Source of the DNA: CBDFGT01 sp965247225
GTDB lineage: Bacteria > Pseudomonadota > Alphaproteobacteria > Rhizobiales > Rhizobiaceae
Assembly: GCA_965247225.1 (NCBI GenBank)
Contig: CBDFGT010000019.1
Location: forward strand, 62,001 to 126,000
Direction: 5' to 3'
DNA: 64,000 nucleotides
Under the pieces are notes generated by a model, which ran no database searches, was not told the origin of the DNA, and worked only from the letters and a program-made list of their open reading frames with translations. The translations under genes and the position numbers were made by a program. Of the stretch, positions 17,890 through 26,704 are shown piece after piece. How positions within the stretch are numbered: the stretch's first letter is position 1; every line of letters begins with the position of its first letter.

Positions 17890-18159
17890 CTATTCCCTCA
17901 CCGCCAGCCCGGCTTCGGCGGCGGCGAACAGGAATGCCCGGCGGGCATCTTCCGGTGTCTTCTTGCCGGTAGCAACGTCAGCGCAAACCAGCAGCGCCTT
18001 GTCGAGGGCGACGCCATCTTCCAGCGGCCAGTCCTCGATCATCGCCCAGGACGCTTCCTGCGGCGTGGTAATGGCGGTAAACTGCCCGGGCTGTTCCAGT
18101 GCGATCAAAACGGGTTTGCTCCAGGGCCTGTCCATGGTCTCATGCCTTTCATGGGACAT
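17890..18159 (-). CDS. DUF982 family protein
   Basis: The 89-residue product matches the small DUF982 family, frequent in Rhizobiales: PWSKPVLIALEQPGQFTAI, ASWAMIEDWP and ALDKALLVCADVATGKKTPEDARRAF, ending in a short alanine-rich helix. The ATG at 18135 (MDRPW) is an alternative start and would give 81 residues. The function is not known; members are short cytoplasmic proteins often present in many copies. It stands alone between convergent GNAT and a dispersed palindromic repeat. Confidence 0.8.
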   Translation of the reverse strand: MSHERHETMDRPWSKPVLIALEQPGQFTAITTPQEASWAMIEDWPLEDGVALDKALLVCADVATGKKTPEDARRAFLFAAAEAGLAVRE

Positions 18160-18203
18160 ATATGTGCGTGTTGCGGTCGTTTCATGTCCCGGTTCAGACT
18201 ACT

Positions 18204-18260
18204 GCATGTGACGCAAAACTGTGCAACGGTCTTGCGATAACGACATGCGTAAAAACAAAG
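18204..18260. repeat. Dispersed palindromic repeat, degenerate copy
   Basis: This is a diverged version of the perfect hairpin at 34860-34908. The two share GCAAAACTGTGCA, the right arm TTGCGATA-CGACATGC and then an identical GACATGCGTAAAAACAAA. Here the left arm has lost about three bases and carries mismatches. It is located between the DUF982 gene start and the end of the alpha/beta hydrolase gene. Confidence 0.7.
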
Positions 18261-18347
18261 AAACAACACGCATGCCTGAATCCGGATCAACGCGATGCGC
18301 TTCAGGGCGTTGAAGCGCCCGATCGCAGGGGTACGACAAAATTGACC

Positions 18348-19025
18348 CTACCGTATCCGTTTGGCAGCCGGTTCCGGTGTCAGTTCGCCGTTCAGGCGAC
18401 GTTCCAGATAATCCTCGCATTCCTCCATCAGCGGCTCCACCATACCGTTGAAGAAATGGTTGGCACCCGGCATGGTCTTGTGGGTGATGAGAATACCCTT
18501 CTGGGCCTTCAGCTTGTCCACCAGGCCGTTGACATCTTTTTCCGGGGTTACCTTGTCCTGGTCTCCATGGATGATGAGACCGGAAGACGGGCAGGGGGCC
18601 AGGAAAGAGAAGTCGTAAATATTGGGCTGCGGTGCAACCGAAATGAACCCTTCGATTTCCGGGCGGCGCATCAGCAACTGCATGCCGATCCAGGCACCGA
18701 AGGAATAACCGGCCACCCAGCAGCTTTTGGAATCCGGATGCAGGCTCTGCACCCAGTCCAGCGCCGAGGCGGCATCCGACAATTCGCCCGCACCATGGTC
18801 AAACTCGCCCTGGCTGCGGCCGATCGAGCGGAAATTGAAGCGCAGCGTGGTGAAGCCGCGCTTCTGGAACATGTAGAACAGCTGGTAGACGATCTGGTTG
18901 TTCATCGTGCCGCCAAACTGGGGATGCGGATGCAGGATGATGGCAATCGGTGCGCTTTTCTGCTTGGAAGGCTGATAACGGCCTTCAAGGCGACCGGCAG
19001 GACCGTTGAAAATAATTTCAGGCAT
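18348..19025 (-). CDS. Alpha/beta hydrolase
   Basis: The 225-residue product (ATG at 19025 with GGAG six bases upstream) is a compact alpha/beta hydrolase of the COG2945 type. It has the oxyanion-loop segment ILHPHPQFGGTMNN, the nucleophile elbow GYSFGAW, an acid in HGDQDKVTP and the catalytic His in PGANHFFNG. The order Ser-Asp-His and spacing fit the family. The substrate is unknown. In Brucella-like genomes a gene of this type sits next to the suf cluster; here it is divergent from it, across the iron-responsive promoter. Confidence 0.85.
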   Translation of the reverse strand: MPEIIFNGPAGRLEGRYQPSKQKSAPIAIILHPHPQFGGTMNNQIVYQLFYMFQKRGFTTLRFNFRSIGRSQGEFDHGAGELSDAASALDWVQSLHPDSKSCWVAGYSFGAWIGMQLLMRRPEIEGFISVAPQPNIYDFSFLAPCPSSGLIIHGDQDKVTPEKDVNGLVDKLKAQKGILITHKTMPGANHFFNGMVEPLMEECEDYLERRLNGELTPEPAAKRIR

Positions 19026-19080
19026 TGTTGCTCCGTAACATCTGTATGACAACAAAGTTCGTTTCGTTCAGTCACAGTCC

Positions 19081-19109
19081 TTGACGAAATGTCAGTCAAG
19101 TTTTCTAAA
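19081..19109 (+). promoter_or_regulatory. Sigma-70-type promoter of the suf cluster
   Basis: TTGACG at 19081-19086 and TCTAAA at 19104-19109 are separated by exactly 17 bases. The predicted start of transcription falls near 19116, directly in the Irr-like box. The first gene starts at 19258. Confidence 0.6.
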
Positions 19110-19115
19110 CCGTAG

Positions 19116-19132
19116 TTTAGAACCATTCGAAA
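19116..19132 (+). promoter_or_regulatory. Irr-binding ICE box at the suf promoter
   Basis: TTTAGAA-CCA-TTCGAAA matches the iron control element TTTAGAA-N3-TTCTAAA with one mismatch. The same TTTAGAA also forms a second inverted repeat with TTCTAAAC at 19103-19110, which covers the -10 element. Irr, the iron/heme-dependent Fur-family regulator of Rhizobiales, binds such boxes. A site on the -10 and transcription start suggests repression of the cluster. Confidence 0.7.
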
Positions 19133-19257
19133 CTGACAGTTGCCGCACTTGTCTTCTGATGCTGTGTCATAAGACATTGCATTGGCGAAATTCAAGGAAC
19201 AGTCTCTGTCAAGCAAAATGCAGTGGCAAACCCCGGGAAATTGCAGAGGAAACCCGT

Positions 19258-20434
19258 ATGGCCCTGGCCCGGACCTATCTTGACTGGAATGCCACCGCTC
19301 CCTTGTTGCCACCGGCGCGGGAAGCCGTTTCGCGGGCGCTGGACATGCCCGGCAATGCCTCTTCGTGCACATGGGAAGGGCGTGCCCTGCGGCTGGAGGT
19401 GGAAAATGCGGCGCCGTGCTGTGGCCTCACTTCTGTCGGCAAAGCCTGCCAATATTGTGTTTGCCAGCGGTGCCACCGAGGCGCCAATCTGGTGCTGACG
19501 CCGCATTTCAAGATGGGCCGCGCCCCGGTCACCTGTTCCAGGCTCTATGTCTCGGCCATTGAGCACCCGGCCGTGCGCGAGGGCGGGCGTTTTGCCAAAT
19601 CCGATGTGACGGAAATTCCGGTGACGCGCCAGGGCCTGGTTGATCCGGAGGCGCTGGAGGCCCTTCTGGCTGCGCATGATTTTGCCGGCACGGCCTGCCG
19701 ATGGTAGCCGTGATGCTGGCCAATAACGAGACCGGCGATCATCCAGCCGGTCGCCCATATTGCGGCAAAATCGTGCATCGGCCAGAGGCGGATTGCTGGT
19801 GGTCGATGCGGTGCAGGCCGCCGGCCGCATTCCCATTGATATGGAGACACTGGGCGCTGATTTCCTGATCGTGTCCTCGCACAAGATGGGTGGACCGAAA
19901 GGGGCCGGTGCGCTCGTATCCCGTGGCGAAACGCTGATGCCCGTGCCGCTGATCCATGGCGGCGGTCAGGAAAAGGGACATCGCTCCGGTACGGAAAACC
20001 CGGCAGCCCTTGCGGGCTTTGGAGCCGCAGCCCTGTTCCATACGACCGGCATGGATGTGCGCAATGACGCTATTTCCGTCCTGCGCAATGCATTTGAAAG
20101 CGGACTGAAGGCCATTGCCGCGGATGTGATCATTCATGGCGAGGACTGAGGACAGGTTGCCCAATACGACATTCTTTTCACTGCCGGGCATGAAGGCAGA
20201 AACCGGACAGATCGGCTTTGATATGGATGGTGTGGCCCTGTCTGCAGGCTCGGCCTGCTCGTCCGGTCAAGCGTCGGCGAAAGCCATGTTCTGTCGGCCA
20301 TGGGTTTTGATGCCGGACTCGGTGCCTTGCGTGTCTCGCTGGGAATATCGACTGCACGCTCGGACATTGACCACGCGCTGGAGGTTTTTGCAAAAATCGC
20401 CAGTCGTCGCACAAGGACGGAGACAGCGGCCTGA
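19258..20434 (+). pseudogene. NifS/IscS-like cysteine desulfurase, interrupted by multiple frameshifts
   Basis: The conserved sequence of a cysteine desulfurase of about 390 residues can be read only by changing frame several times. Pieces in order are YLDWNATAPLLPPAREAVSR, VASLLSAKPANIVFASGATEA, YVSAIEHPAVREGG, MVAVMLANNETG, LLVVDAVQAAGRIPIDME, the cofactor region FLIVSSHKMGGPKGAGAL (PLP Lys), HGGGQEKGHRSGTENPA, the sulfur-carrying loop GSACSSGQ, and LRVSLGISTARSDIDHALEVF. Breaks lie near 19367, 19415, 19490, 19700, 19735, 20150 and 20275. Some are single-base losses in G runs (about 19700). SufS further on is intact, so decay would be tolerable; sequence error is also plausible. AGAGGA precedes the ATG. 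Confidence 0.8.
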
Positions 20435-20578
20435 GAGGATAAAAAACACAGAACAGACGTAATTTGACTTGCCAAACGGGATGAAAATGTCCGCTTTGGC
20501 ACCTATATCACCGGTAGAGGGTGAAAACCCGATATCGACAAGCTGCCGGTCCTTGACCCGGCGAGATTGGAGACAGAC

Positions 20579-22047
20579 ATGGCTGCCGTACAAGAGACCA
20601 TCGATCAGGTCGCCCTGATCGACGTTGACCAGTACAAATACGGGTTTGAAACCCTTGTCGAAATGGACAAGGCCCCCAAAGGTCTGTCGGAGGATATTAT
20701 CCGTTTCATTTCGGCAAAGAAGAACGAGCCTGAATGGATGCTGTCATGGCGGCTGGATGCCTACGAGCGCTGGCAGACCATGGAAGAGCCGGAATGGGCG
20801 CGTGTCCACTATCCGAAAATCGATTTCTCGGAAATCTATTTCTATGCCGCGCCGAAAAGCCAGTCGGGTCCAAAGTCGATTGATGATGTCGATCCGGAAA
20901 TCCTGAAAATGTATGAAAAACTGGGCATTCCGCTGCGTGAGCAGGAAATGCTGGCCGGCGTGCAGAAATCCAAAATCGCGGTTGATGCCGTATTTGATTC
21001 CGTTTCGGTCGTCACAACCTTCAAGGACGAGCTGAAAAAGGCCGGCGTGATTTTCATGTCGACCTCGGAGGCCATTCGCGAATATCCCGAACTGGTGCAA
21101 AAATATCTGGGTTCTGTCGTTCCGGTTTCGGACAATTACTATTCCGCGCTCAATTGCGCCGTGTTTACCGACGGCTCATTTGTTTACGTGCCAAAGGGCG
21201 TGCGCTGCCCGATGGAATTGTCGACCTATTTCCGCATCAACGAAAAGAATACCGGCCAGTTTGAACGCACGCTGATCATTGCCGAAGAAGGGGCCTATGT
21301 CTCCTATCTCGAAGGCTGCACCGCACCGCAGCGCGATGAAAACCAGTTGCATGCGGCTGTGGTGGAGCTGATCGCCATGGACGATGCCGAAATCAAATAT
21401 TCGACCGTGCAGAACTGGTATCCGGGCGACAAGGACGGCAAGGGCGGGATCTATAATTTCGTCACCAAGCGCGGCGATTGCCGTGGGCGAATTCAAAAAT
21501 CTCCTGGACCCAGGTGGAAACCGGCTCGGCCATCACCTGGAAATATCCGTCCTGCATCCTGCGCGGTGATGGTTCGCGCGGCGAGTTCTATTCGATCGCG
21601 GTTTCCAATGGCCACCAGCAGGTCGACAGCGGCACCAAGATGATCCATCTGGGCAAGAACACATCAAGCCGGATCATTTCCAAGGGAATTTCCGCGGGCT
21701 TTTCGCAAAATACCTATCGCGGCCAGGTCTCTGCCCACCGCAAGGCCGACAATGCCCGCAACTACACCCAGTGCGACAGTCTGCTGATAGGCGATAAATG
21801 CGGTGCCCACACCGTGCCCTATATCGAGGCCAGGAATGCCTCCGCCCAGTTCGAGCATGAGGCCACAACCTCGAAAATCTCCGAGGACCAGTTGTTTTAC
21901 TGCCTGCAACGCGGCATTCCCCAGGAAGCGGCCATTGCACTGATCGTCAATGGTTTCGTCAAGGAAGTCATTCAGGAATTGCCGATGGAATTTGCCGTGG
22001 AAGCACAAAAGCTGATCGGAATTTCGCTTGAGGGCAGTGTTGGTTGA
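20579..22047 (+). CDS. sufB: Fe-S cluster assembly scaffold SufB (one frameshift)
   Basis: SufB forms the SufBC2D scaffold on which Fe-S clusters are built. The product of about 489 residues begins MAAVQETIDQV at an ATG preceded by GGAG. The first frame runs to YNFVTKRGDCRG; the second resumes with NSKISWTQVETGSAITWKYPSC and ends LIGISLEGSVG. The two join if one G is restored to the G run at about 21485-21489 (the gene reads cgtgggcg where cgtggggcg is expected). Conserved SufB landmarks such as FVYVPKGVRCPMELSTYFRIN, SYLEGCTAP and KNTSSRIISKGIS are all present. As SufB is normally essential, a sequencing error is the more likely cause. Confidence 0.93.
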
Positions 22048-22173
22048 ACCTTTGCGGCAGGCCCCCGGATTGTGGCGCTTGGACAGGGGGAGATACGGTG
22101 ACACAGGATCAGGATTGAATTTCAGATGGGCAGGTCCGGCGGGACCAATGCTGAAAATGAAAAGGAGTGCGGG

Positions 22174-22407
22174 GTGGTGACGGAGAGGTTTCGTGATCGT
22201 CTGCTGAAGTTCCGAAATGCGGAATTTGAATATGGAATGGGTGGTCTCGCGCTTGCGGTCCTGTTCATAGGCCCCATGTGGATGGATTTCCTGCACAACA
22301 ACTTTCCCGGGCGCAGCGTGGTCTGGCAGGCCGTGATCGGCTTTGTGTGTACCGTTGCTGCGGTCGTTGTCCTGGGACGGATGCTTTACGTCCTGTGGCG
22401 GCGCTAG
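22174..22407 (+). CDS. Small membrane protein within the suf cluster
   Basis: The 77-residue product starts at a GTG preceded by AAGGAG at the ideal distance of six bases; an ATG at 22126 would add 16 residues. Two hydrophobic segments, GGLALAVLFIGPMWMDFL and VIGFVCTVAAVVVLGRMLYVLW, frame a short polar loop. No family recognised. It lies between sufB and sufC in the same direction, where a gene is not standard, so it is probably co-transcribed with them. Confidence 0.6.
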   Translation: MVTERFRDRLLKFRNAEFEYGMGGLALAVLFIGPMWMDFLHNNFPGRSVVWQAVIGFVCTVAAVVVLGRMLYVLWRR

Positions 22408-22493
22408 AGCGGCCCTGCCGCCCTTTTCGGGCAGGCGGGGGCCGGGGCAAAACAATACGGGCCATGTGTCCGAACAGAAAGAAAGAAGGCGAC

Positions 22494-23249
22494 ATGCTTG
22501 AAATCAACAATCTCCATGCCCGCATTGCAGGCACTGAAACAGAAATCATCCGTGGCCTGAATTTGACCGTCAGGGCAGGCGAAGTGGCGGCCATCATGGG
22601 GCCGAACGGTTCCGGAAAGTCGACCCTGTCCTATATTCTGGCAGGTCGCCCGGACTATGAGGTGACAGGGGGTGACATTCTGGTCAATGGCGAGAGCATT
22701 CTGGACCTGGACCCTGCGGAACGTGCCGCCAGGGGCATTTTTCTGGCCTTCCAGTATCCGGTAGAAATTCCGGGCGTGGCCACGATGCAGTTCCTCAAGG
22801 TGGCGATGAACGAGCAGCGCAAGGCCCGCGGCGAGCCGGAACTGACAACGCCGGACTTTATCCGCCGTGTCAAGGAAGAGGCTGCAAAGCTGAAAATCGA
22901 TCCGGACATGCTGCGCCGTCCCCTGAATGTCGGCTTTTCCGGTGGCGAGAAGAAGCGTGCGGAAATCCTGCAGATGGCGCTTCTGGCTCCAAAGCTTTGC
23001 GTGCTGGACGAAACCGATTCCGGTCTCGATATTGATGCATTGAAAATTGTCTCCGACGGCGTGAATGCCCTGCGCTCGCCGGAGCGTGCGGTCATTGTCA
23101 TCACCCATTACCAGCGTCTGCTGGAGCATATCGTGCCGGATTCCGTACATGTTCTTTACAAGGGCCAGGTCATCAGGTCCGGCGACAAGTCACTGGCGAT
23201 GGAGCTGGAAGAGAATGGCTACGCCGATGTGATTGACGCTGCCGCTTGA
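22494..23249 (+). CDS. sufC: Fe-S cluster assembly ATPase SufC
   Basis: The 251-residue product starts at the ATG after AGAAGG. It is the ABC-type ATPase of the SufBCD complex: Walker A GPNGSGKS at about residues 34-41, the Q-loop in FLAFQYPVEIPGV, the signature FSGGEKKRAEIL, Walker B KLCVLDETDSGLDID and the switch His in VITHYQRLL. The DETDSGLD variant and the YQRLL ending are typical of SufC and separate it from transporter ATPases. It lies between sufB and sufD in one operon. Confidence 0.97.
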   Translation: MLEINNLHARIAGTETEIIRGLNLTVRAGEVAAIMGPNGSGKSTLSYILAGRPDYEVTGGDILVNGESILDLDPAERAARGIFLAFQYPVEIPGVATMQFLKVAMNEQRKARGEPELTTPDFIRRVKEEAAKLKIDPDMLRRPLNVGFSGGEKKRAEILQMALLAPKLCVLDETDSGLDIDALKIVSDGVNALRSPERAVIVITHYQRLLEHIVPDSVHVLYKGQVIRSGDKSLAMELEENGYADVIDAAA

Positions 23250-23266
23250 ACCGGGGGATTGAACAG

Positions 23267-24544
23267 ATGAATATCCAGAAAACGGTGACACTGACGGCGT
23301 CCGAAACCGCCCTGATCGATGTTTACCGCTCGGCCTTGGGTACCCTTCCGGGCAGTGGTGGCGTGATGGCGGCGCGTGATCTGCTGATCCGTGATCTGAA
23401 GGCCCATGGCCTGCCGACACGCCGGGTTGAATCCTGGCACTATACGGATCTGAAAGCATTGCTGAAGTCCGTGCCAAAACCCGTGGATGCTGCAAGGCTC
23501 GATAAGGTGCCGGCCCTGATCAGCGGTTCGACGGTGCTTTCCGTGATCAATGGCGTTGCCGGAAGCGCTGTTTCCATTGCAAAAGTGAATGTCGGGACAT
23601 TCGAGGCGCATCTGGTCGATGGGTCATCTGCCGAAAAGCTGGTGGCGCGTGGCGCGGATGATGCCATAGGCCGTATCAATGGTGTTCTGGTGCGCGACGG
23701 CTTTGTGCTGTCCGTGGCCGATGATGCCGTTGTCAAGGGGCCGGTGGAGGTGCAGTTTCTGCATGGAGCCGGCCAGATCCACAGCCGGTTGCCTGTGACT
23801 GTCGGTGCCAATGCCAATGCCACGGTGATCGAACGTCACCTGGCGGTGACCGGCGATGGTCCAGCCCTTGTTTCGGCTGTCAGCGATGTGGCCGTCGGTG
23901 AGGCGGCAGATGTGACATGGATCATCCTGCAGCAGCAGGACGGTGAGGACACGCATCTGGGCCAGATCAATGTGACACTGGCGGCCAATGCCCATCTGAC
24001 GCTTTATGTGATCAATGCCGGTGGCAGACTGGTGCGTCAGGAAATCCACATTGTTGCGGCAGGCGAAGGCGCAAAGCTGACCCTTCGGGCAATCAACCTT
24101 CTGGCTGGCGACAGCCATACTGATGTCACCGTTACGCTGGGCCATAATGTGCCGGAAACGACATCGACCCAGATTGTTCGCAATGTTGTTTTCGGCCGTG
24201 CAAAGGGTGTGTTCCAGGGGCAGATCCGTGTGGCTCCGGACGCACAGCACACCGACGCCCGCATGGCCTGCAACACGCTGCTTTTGTCGGACGAGGCCGA
24301 ATTTTCGACCAAGCCGGAACTGGAAATTTTTGCAGACGATGTTCAATGTGCCCATGGCGCAACGGTTGCCGATATTGACAGGAACCATCTGTTCTATCTG
24401 CAGGCCCGCGGTATTCCGGAAAACAAGGCGCGTGGTCTGCTGGTTCAGGCCTTTGTGGCCGAAATCGTCGAGGAAATGGAAGACGGGGCCCTGGTTGAGG
24501 CTTTGGAATCGGTCATTGCAACCTGGCTCGATGCCCATGTCTGA
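23267..24544 (+). CDS. sufD: Fe-S cluster assembly protein SufD
   Basis: The 425-residue product begins MNIQKTVTLTASETALID 17 bases after sufC. It has the SufD features: an N-terminal helical domain with RRVESWHYTDLKALL, a long right-handed parallel beta-helix, and the conserved C-terminal part QHTDARMACNTLLLSDEAEFSTKPELEIFADDVQCAHGAT (read in pieces) with the cysteine used in SufB contact, ending in AFVAEIVEEMEDG. It forms the scaffold heterodimer with SufB and supports iron entry. Its last eight bases overlap the start of sufS. Confidence 0.96.
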   Translation: MNIQKTVTLTASETALIDVYRSALGTLPGSGGVMAARDLLIRDLKAHGLPTRRVESWHYTDLKALLKSVPKPVDAARLDKVPALISGSTVLSVINGVAGSAVSIAKVNVGTFEAHLVDGSSAEKLVARGADDAIGRINGVLVRDGFVLSVADDAVVKGPVEVQFLHGAGQIHSRLPVTVGANANATVIERHLAVTGDGPALVSAVSDVAVGEAADVTWIILQQQDGEDTHLGQINVTLAANAHLTLYVINAGGRLVRQEIHIVAAGEGAKLTLRAINLLAGDSHTDVTVTLGHNVPETTSTQIVRNVVFGRAKGVFQGQIRVAPDAQHTDARMACNTLLLSDEAEFSTKPELEIFADDVQCAHGATVADIDRNHLFYLQARGIPENKARGLLVQAFVAEIVEEMEDGALVEALESVIATWLDAHV

Positions 24545-25778
24545 TCACGGTGGACAGCCAGCCTATGATGTCGGGGCCATAAGGCGGGATTTCCCGATCC
24601 TGTCACGGACGGTCTATGGCAAGCCTCTGGTTTATCTTGATAATGGCGCTTCGGCACAAAAGCCTCAGGTGGTAATTGATGCTGTCAGCAACACCTATGC
24701 ACATGAATATGCCAATGTGCACCGCGGTCTGCACTACCTGTCCAATGCGGCAACAGAGGCTTATGAAGGTGCGCGCGAAACTGTGCGCCGATTTTTGAAT
24801 GCCGGTTCGGTGGACGAAATCATTTTCACCAAATCCTCCACGGAAGCCATCAATACAGTGGCCTATGGCTATGGCATGCCGAAGATCGGCGCGGGTGATG
24901 AAATCGTTCTGTCGATCATGGAACACCATTCCAATATTGTTCCATGGCATTTCATCCGCGAACGCCAGGGCGCAAATCTGGTCTGGGTGCCGGTCGATGA
25001 TAATGGCGCTTTTCACCTCGACGATTTTGAAAAAAGCCTGACGGATCGCACAAGGCTGGTGGCGATAACCCACATGTCCAATGCGCTCGGTACTGTTGTG
25101 CCGGTCCGGGAGGTCTGCCGGATTGCGCATGAACGCGGAATTCCGGTTCTGGTGGATGGCAGCCAGGGCGCGGTGCATCTGCCGGTTGATGTCAGGGATC
25201 TGGATTGCGACTGGTATGTGATGACGGGTCACAAGCTCTACGGCCCTTCGGGTATCGGTGTTCTTTATGGCAAGACGGACCGGCTGAAGCAGATGCGGCC
25301 CTTCATGGGTGGCGGTGAGATGATTGTCGATGTGTCAACGGATGCAGTGACATACAATGAACCTCCGCACAGGTTTGAAGCCGGAACGCCGCCGATCGTC
25401 CAGGCCATTGGTCTGGGTGTCGCACTCGATTACATGGACAGGATTGGCCGGGATGCCATTGCCGCTCATGAAGCAGATCTTGCCGCCTATGCGCAGGCGC
25501 AGTTGTCGAGAATCAATTCCCTGCGGATGATTGGCAATGCCCCGGGCAAGGGTGCGATTTTTTCGTTTGAACTGAACGGAATCCACGCCCATGATGTGTC
25601 CATGATCATTGACAGGGCAGGGGTGGCCGTCAGGGCCGGAACCCATTGTGCGCAACCGTTGTTGAAACGCTTTGGCGTAACATCCACATGCCGCGCATCC
25701 TTTGGCATGTACAATACCCGCAGTGAAGTGGATGCATTGGTAGATGCCCTCAATCATGCCGTCGCATTTTTCGGTTAA
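24537..25778 (+). CDS. sufS: Cysteine desulfurase SufS
   Basis: The 413-residue product is a group II cysteine desulfurase that supplies sulfur from cysteine to the Suf scaffold, using PLP. The ATG at 24537 overlaps the sufD stop (ATGTCTGA). Key elements are PLVYLDNGASAQKP, HRGLHYLSNAAT, EIIFTKSSTEAINTVA, SIMEHHSNIVPW, the PLP lysine in VMTGHKLYGPSGIGVLYG, RFEAGTPPIVQAIG, and the persulfide cysteine in AVRAGTHCAQPLLKRFG. Length and motifs are complete. No SufE gene is in the window. Confidence 0.97.
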   Translation: MSDHGGQPAYDVGAIRRDFPILSRTVYGKPLVYLDNGASAQKPQVVIDAVSNTYAHEYANVHRGLHYLSNAATEAYEGARETVRRFLNAGSVDEIIFTKSSTEAINTVAYGYGMPKIGAGDEIVLSIMEHHSNIVPWHFIRERQGANLVWVPVDDNGAFHLDDFEKSLTDRTRLVAITHMSNALGTVVPVREVCRIAHERGIPVLVDGSQGAVHLPVDVRDLDCDWYVMTGHKLYGPSGIGVLYGKTDRLKQMRPFMGGGEMIVDVSTDAVTYNEPPHRFEAGTPPIVQAIGLGVALDYMDRIGRDAIAAHEADLAAYAQAQLSRINSLRMIGNAPGKGAIFSFELNGIHAHDVSMIIDRAGVAVRAGTHCAQPLLKRFGVTSTCRASFGMYNTRSEVDALVDALNHAVAFFG

Positions 25779-25790
25779 GGGAGGCCCGTT

Positions 25791-26171
25791 ATGAGCCTGA
25801 ATGACACAGAAGAGAAAATTGATGTCCGCACCGGGCTGGTGCAGTCGGCCATTCCGGCAGAGGAACTGGCCAAACTGTCAGACGATATTATCGCGGCGCT
25901 GAAAACGGTCTATGACCCGGAGATTCCGGCTGATATTTATGAACTCGGCCTGATTTACCGGGTTGATATTGAAGATGACCGCATGGTCAGGATTCTCATG
26001 ACACTGACTGCGCCCGGCTGCCCGGTGGCAGGTGAAATGCCGGGCTGGGTGGAGCAGGCGGTGGATTCCGTCGAGGGTGTTTCCGGCGTGGAAGTGTCGA
26101 TGACCTTTGATCCGCCGTGGTCTGCCGACCGCATGAGTGAAGAGGCACAGGTGGCTGTCGGCTGGTATTGA
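25791..26171 (+). CDS. sufT: SUF system assembly protein SufT (DUF59/MIP18-like)
   Basis: The 126-residue product has the DUF59 fold: LSDDIIAALKTVYDPEIPADIYELGLIYRVDI (read in parts), LTAPGCPVAGEMPGWVEQAV with the conserved Cys, and VSMTFDPPWSADRMSEEAQ. SufT assists maturation of Fe-S proteins, particularly under high demand. It starts 12 bases after sufS and ends the tight part of the operon; sufA follows after a 72-base gap. Confidence 0.92.
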   Translation: MSLNDTEEKIDVRTGLVQSAIPAEELAKLSDDIIAALKTVYDPEIPADIYELGLIYRVDIEDDRMVRILMTLTAPGCPVAGEMPGWVEQAVDSVEGVSGVEVSMTFDPPWSADRMSEEAQVAVGWY

Positions 26172-26243
26172 TTGCTTTACGTTACATGATTACATTGAAA
26201 TTCTAGACACCGGACCTTGAACCCGGTTGGCAGGAGAGACAAA

Positions 26244-26636
26244 ATGGGTTTTGCAGTGATGACATTGACGGAAGCCGCGGCTTCGCGTGTTCTGTCTATT
26301 GTGGACAATGCCGGTGGCGGCGCAAAGGGCATCCGGGTTTCGATCAAGAAGGGCGGTTGTGCCGGCATGGAATATGCCATTGATCTGGTGACCGAACCGG
26401 CAGCCAGGGACGATCTTGTCGAACTGGGCCAGGCGAAGGTCTGGGTTGCGCCGGAAGCCGTTCTCTATCTTCTTGGAACGCGCATGGATTTTGAGACCAC
26501 GCCCTTGCGATCCGGCTTTACTTTCAATAATCCGAACCAGACATCGGCCTGCGGTTGCGGAGAATCTGTCGAATTGAAGCCGGCAGATCTGGCAGCCCTT
26601 GCTGCGAGGGGCGATGCGGTGGTTCGTGCTGAGTGA
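26244..26636 (+). CDS. sufA: A-type Fe-S carrier SufA/IscA
   Basis: The 130-residue product starts MGFAVMTLTEAAASRVL with AGGAGAG upstream. It contains the three conserved cysteines of A-type carriers: one in KKGGCAGMEY and two in the closing SACGCGESV. A-type proteins accept clusters from the scaffold and pass them to targets, here plausibly LipA encoded further along the window. The order sufT-sufA is the usual one in this bacterial group. The 72 bases ahead of it hold no clear promoter. Confidence 0.95.
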   Translation: MGFAVMTLTEAAASRVLSIVDNAGGGAKGIRVSIKKGGCAGMEYAIDLVTEPAARDDLVELGQAKVWVAPEAVLYLLGTRMDFETTPLRSGFTFNNPNQTSACGCGESVELKPADLAALAARGDAVVRAE

Positions 26637-26704
26637 TACCTGTTTTGATACGGCTTGCGCACGACTGACGACGTAACGGTATCTATGCCGCAAGGATCAT
26701 AATA

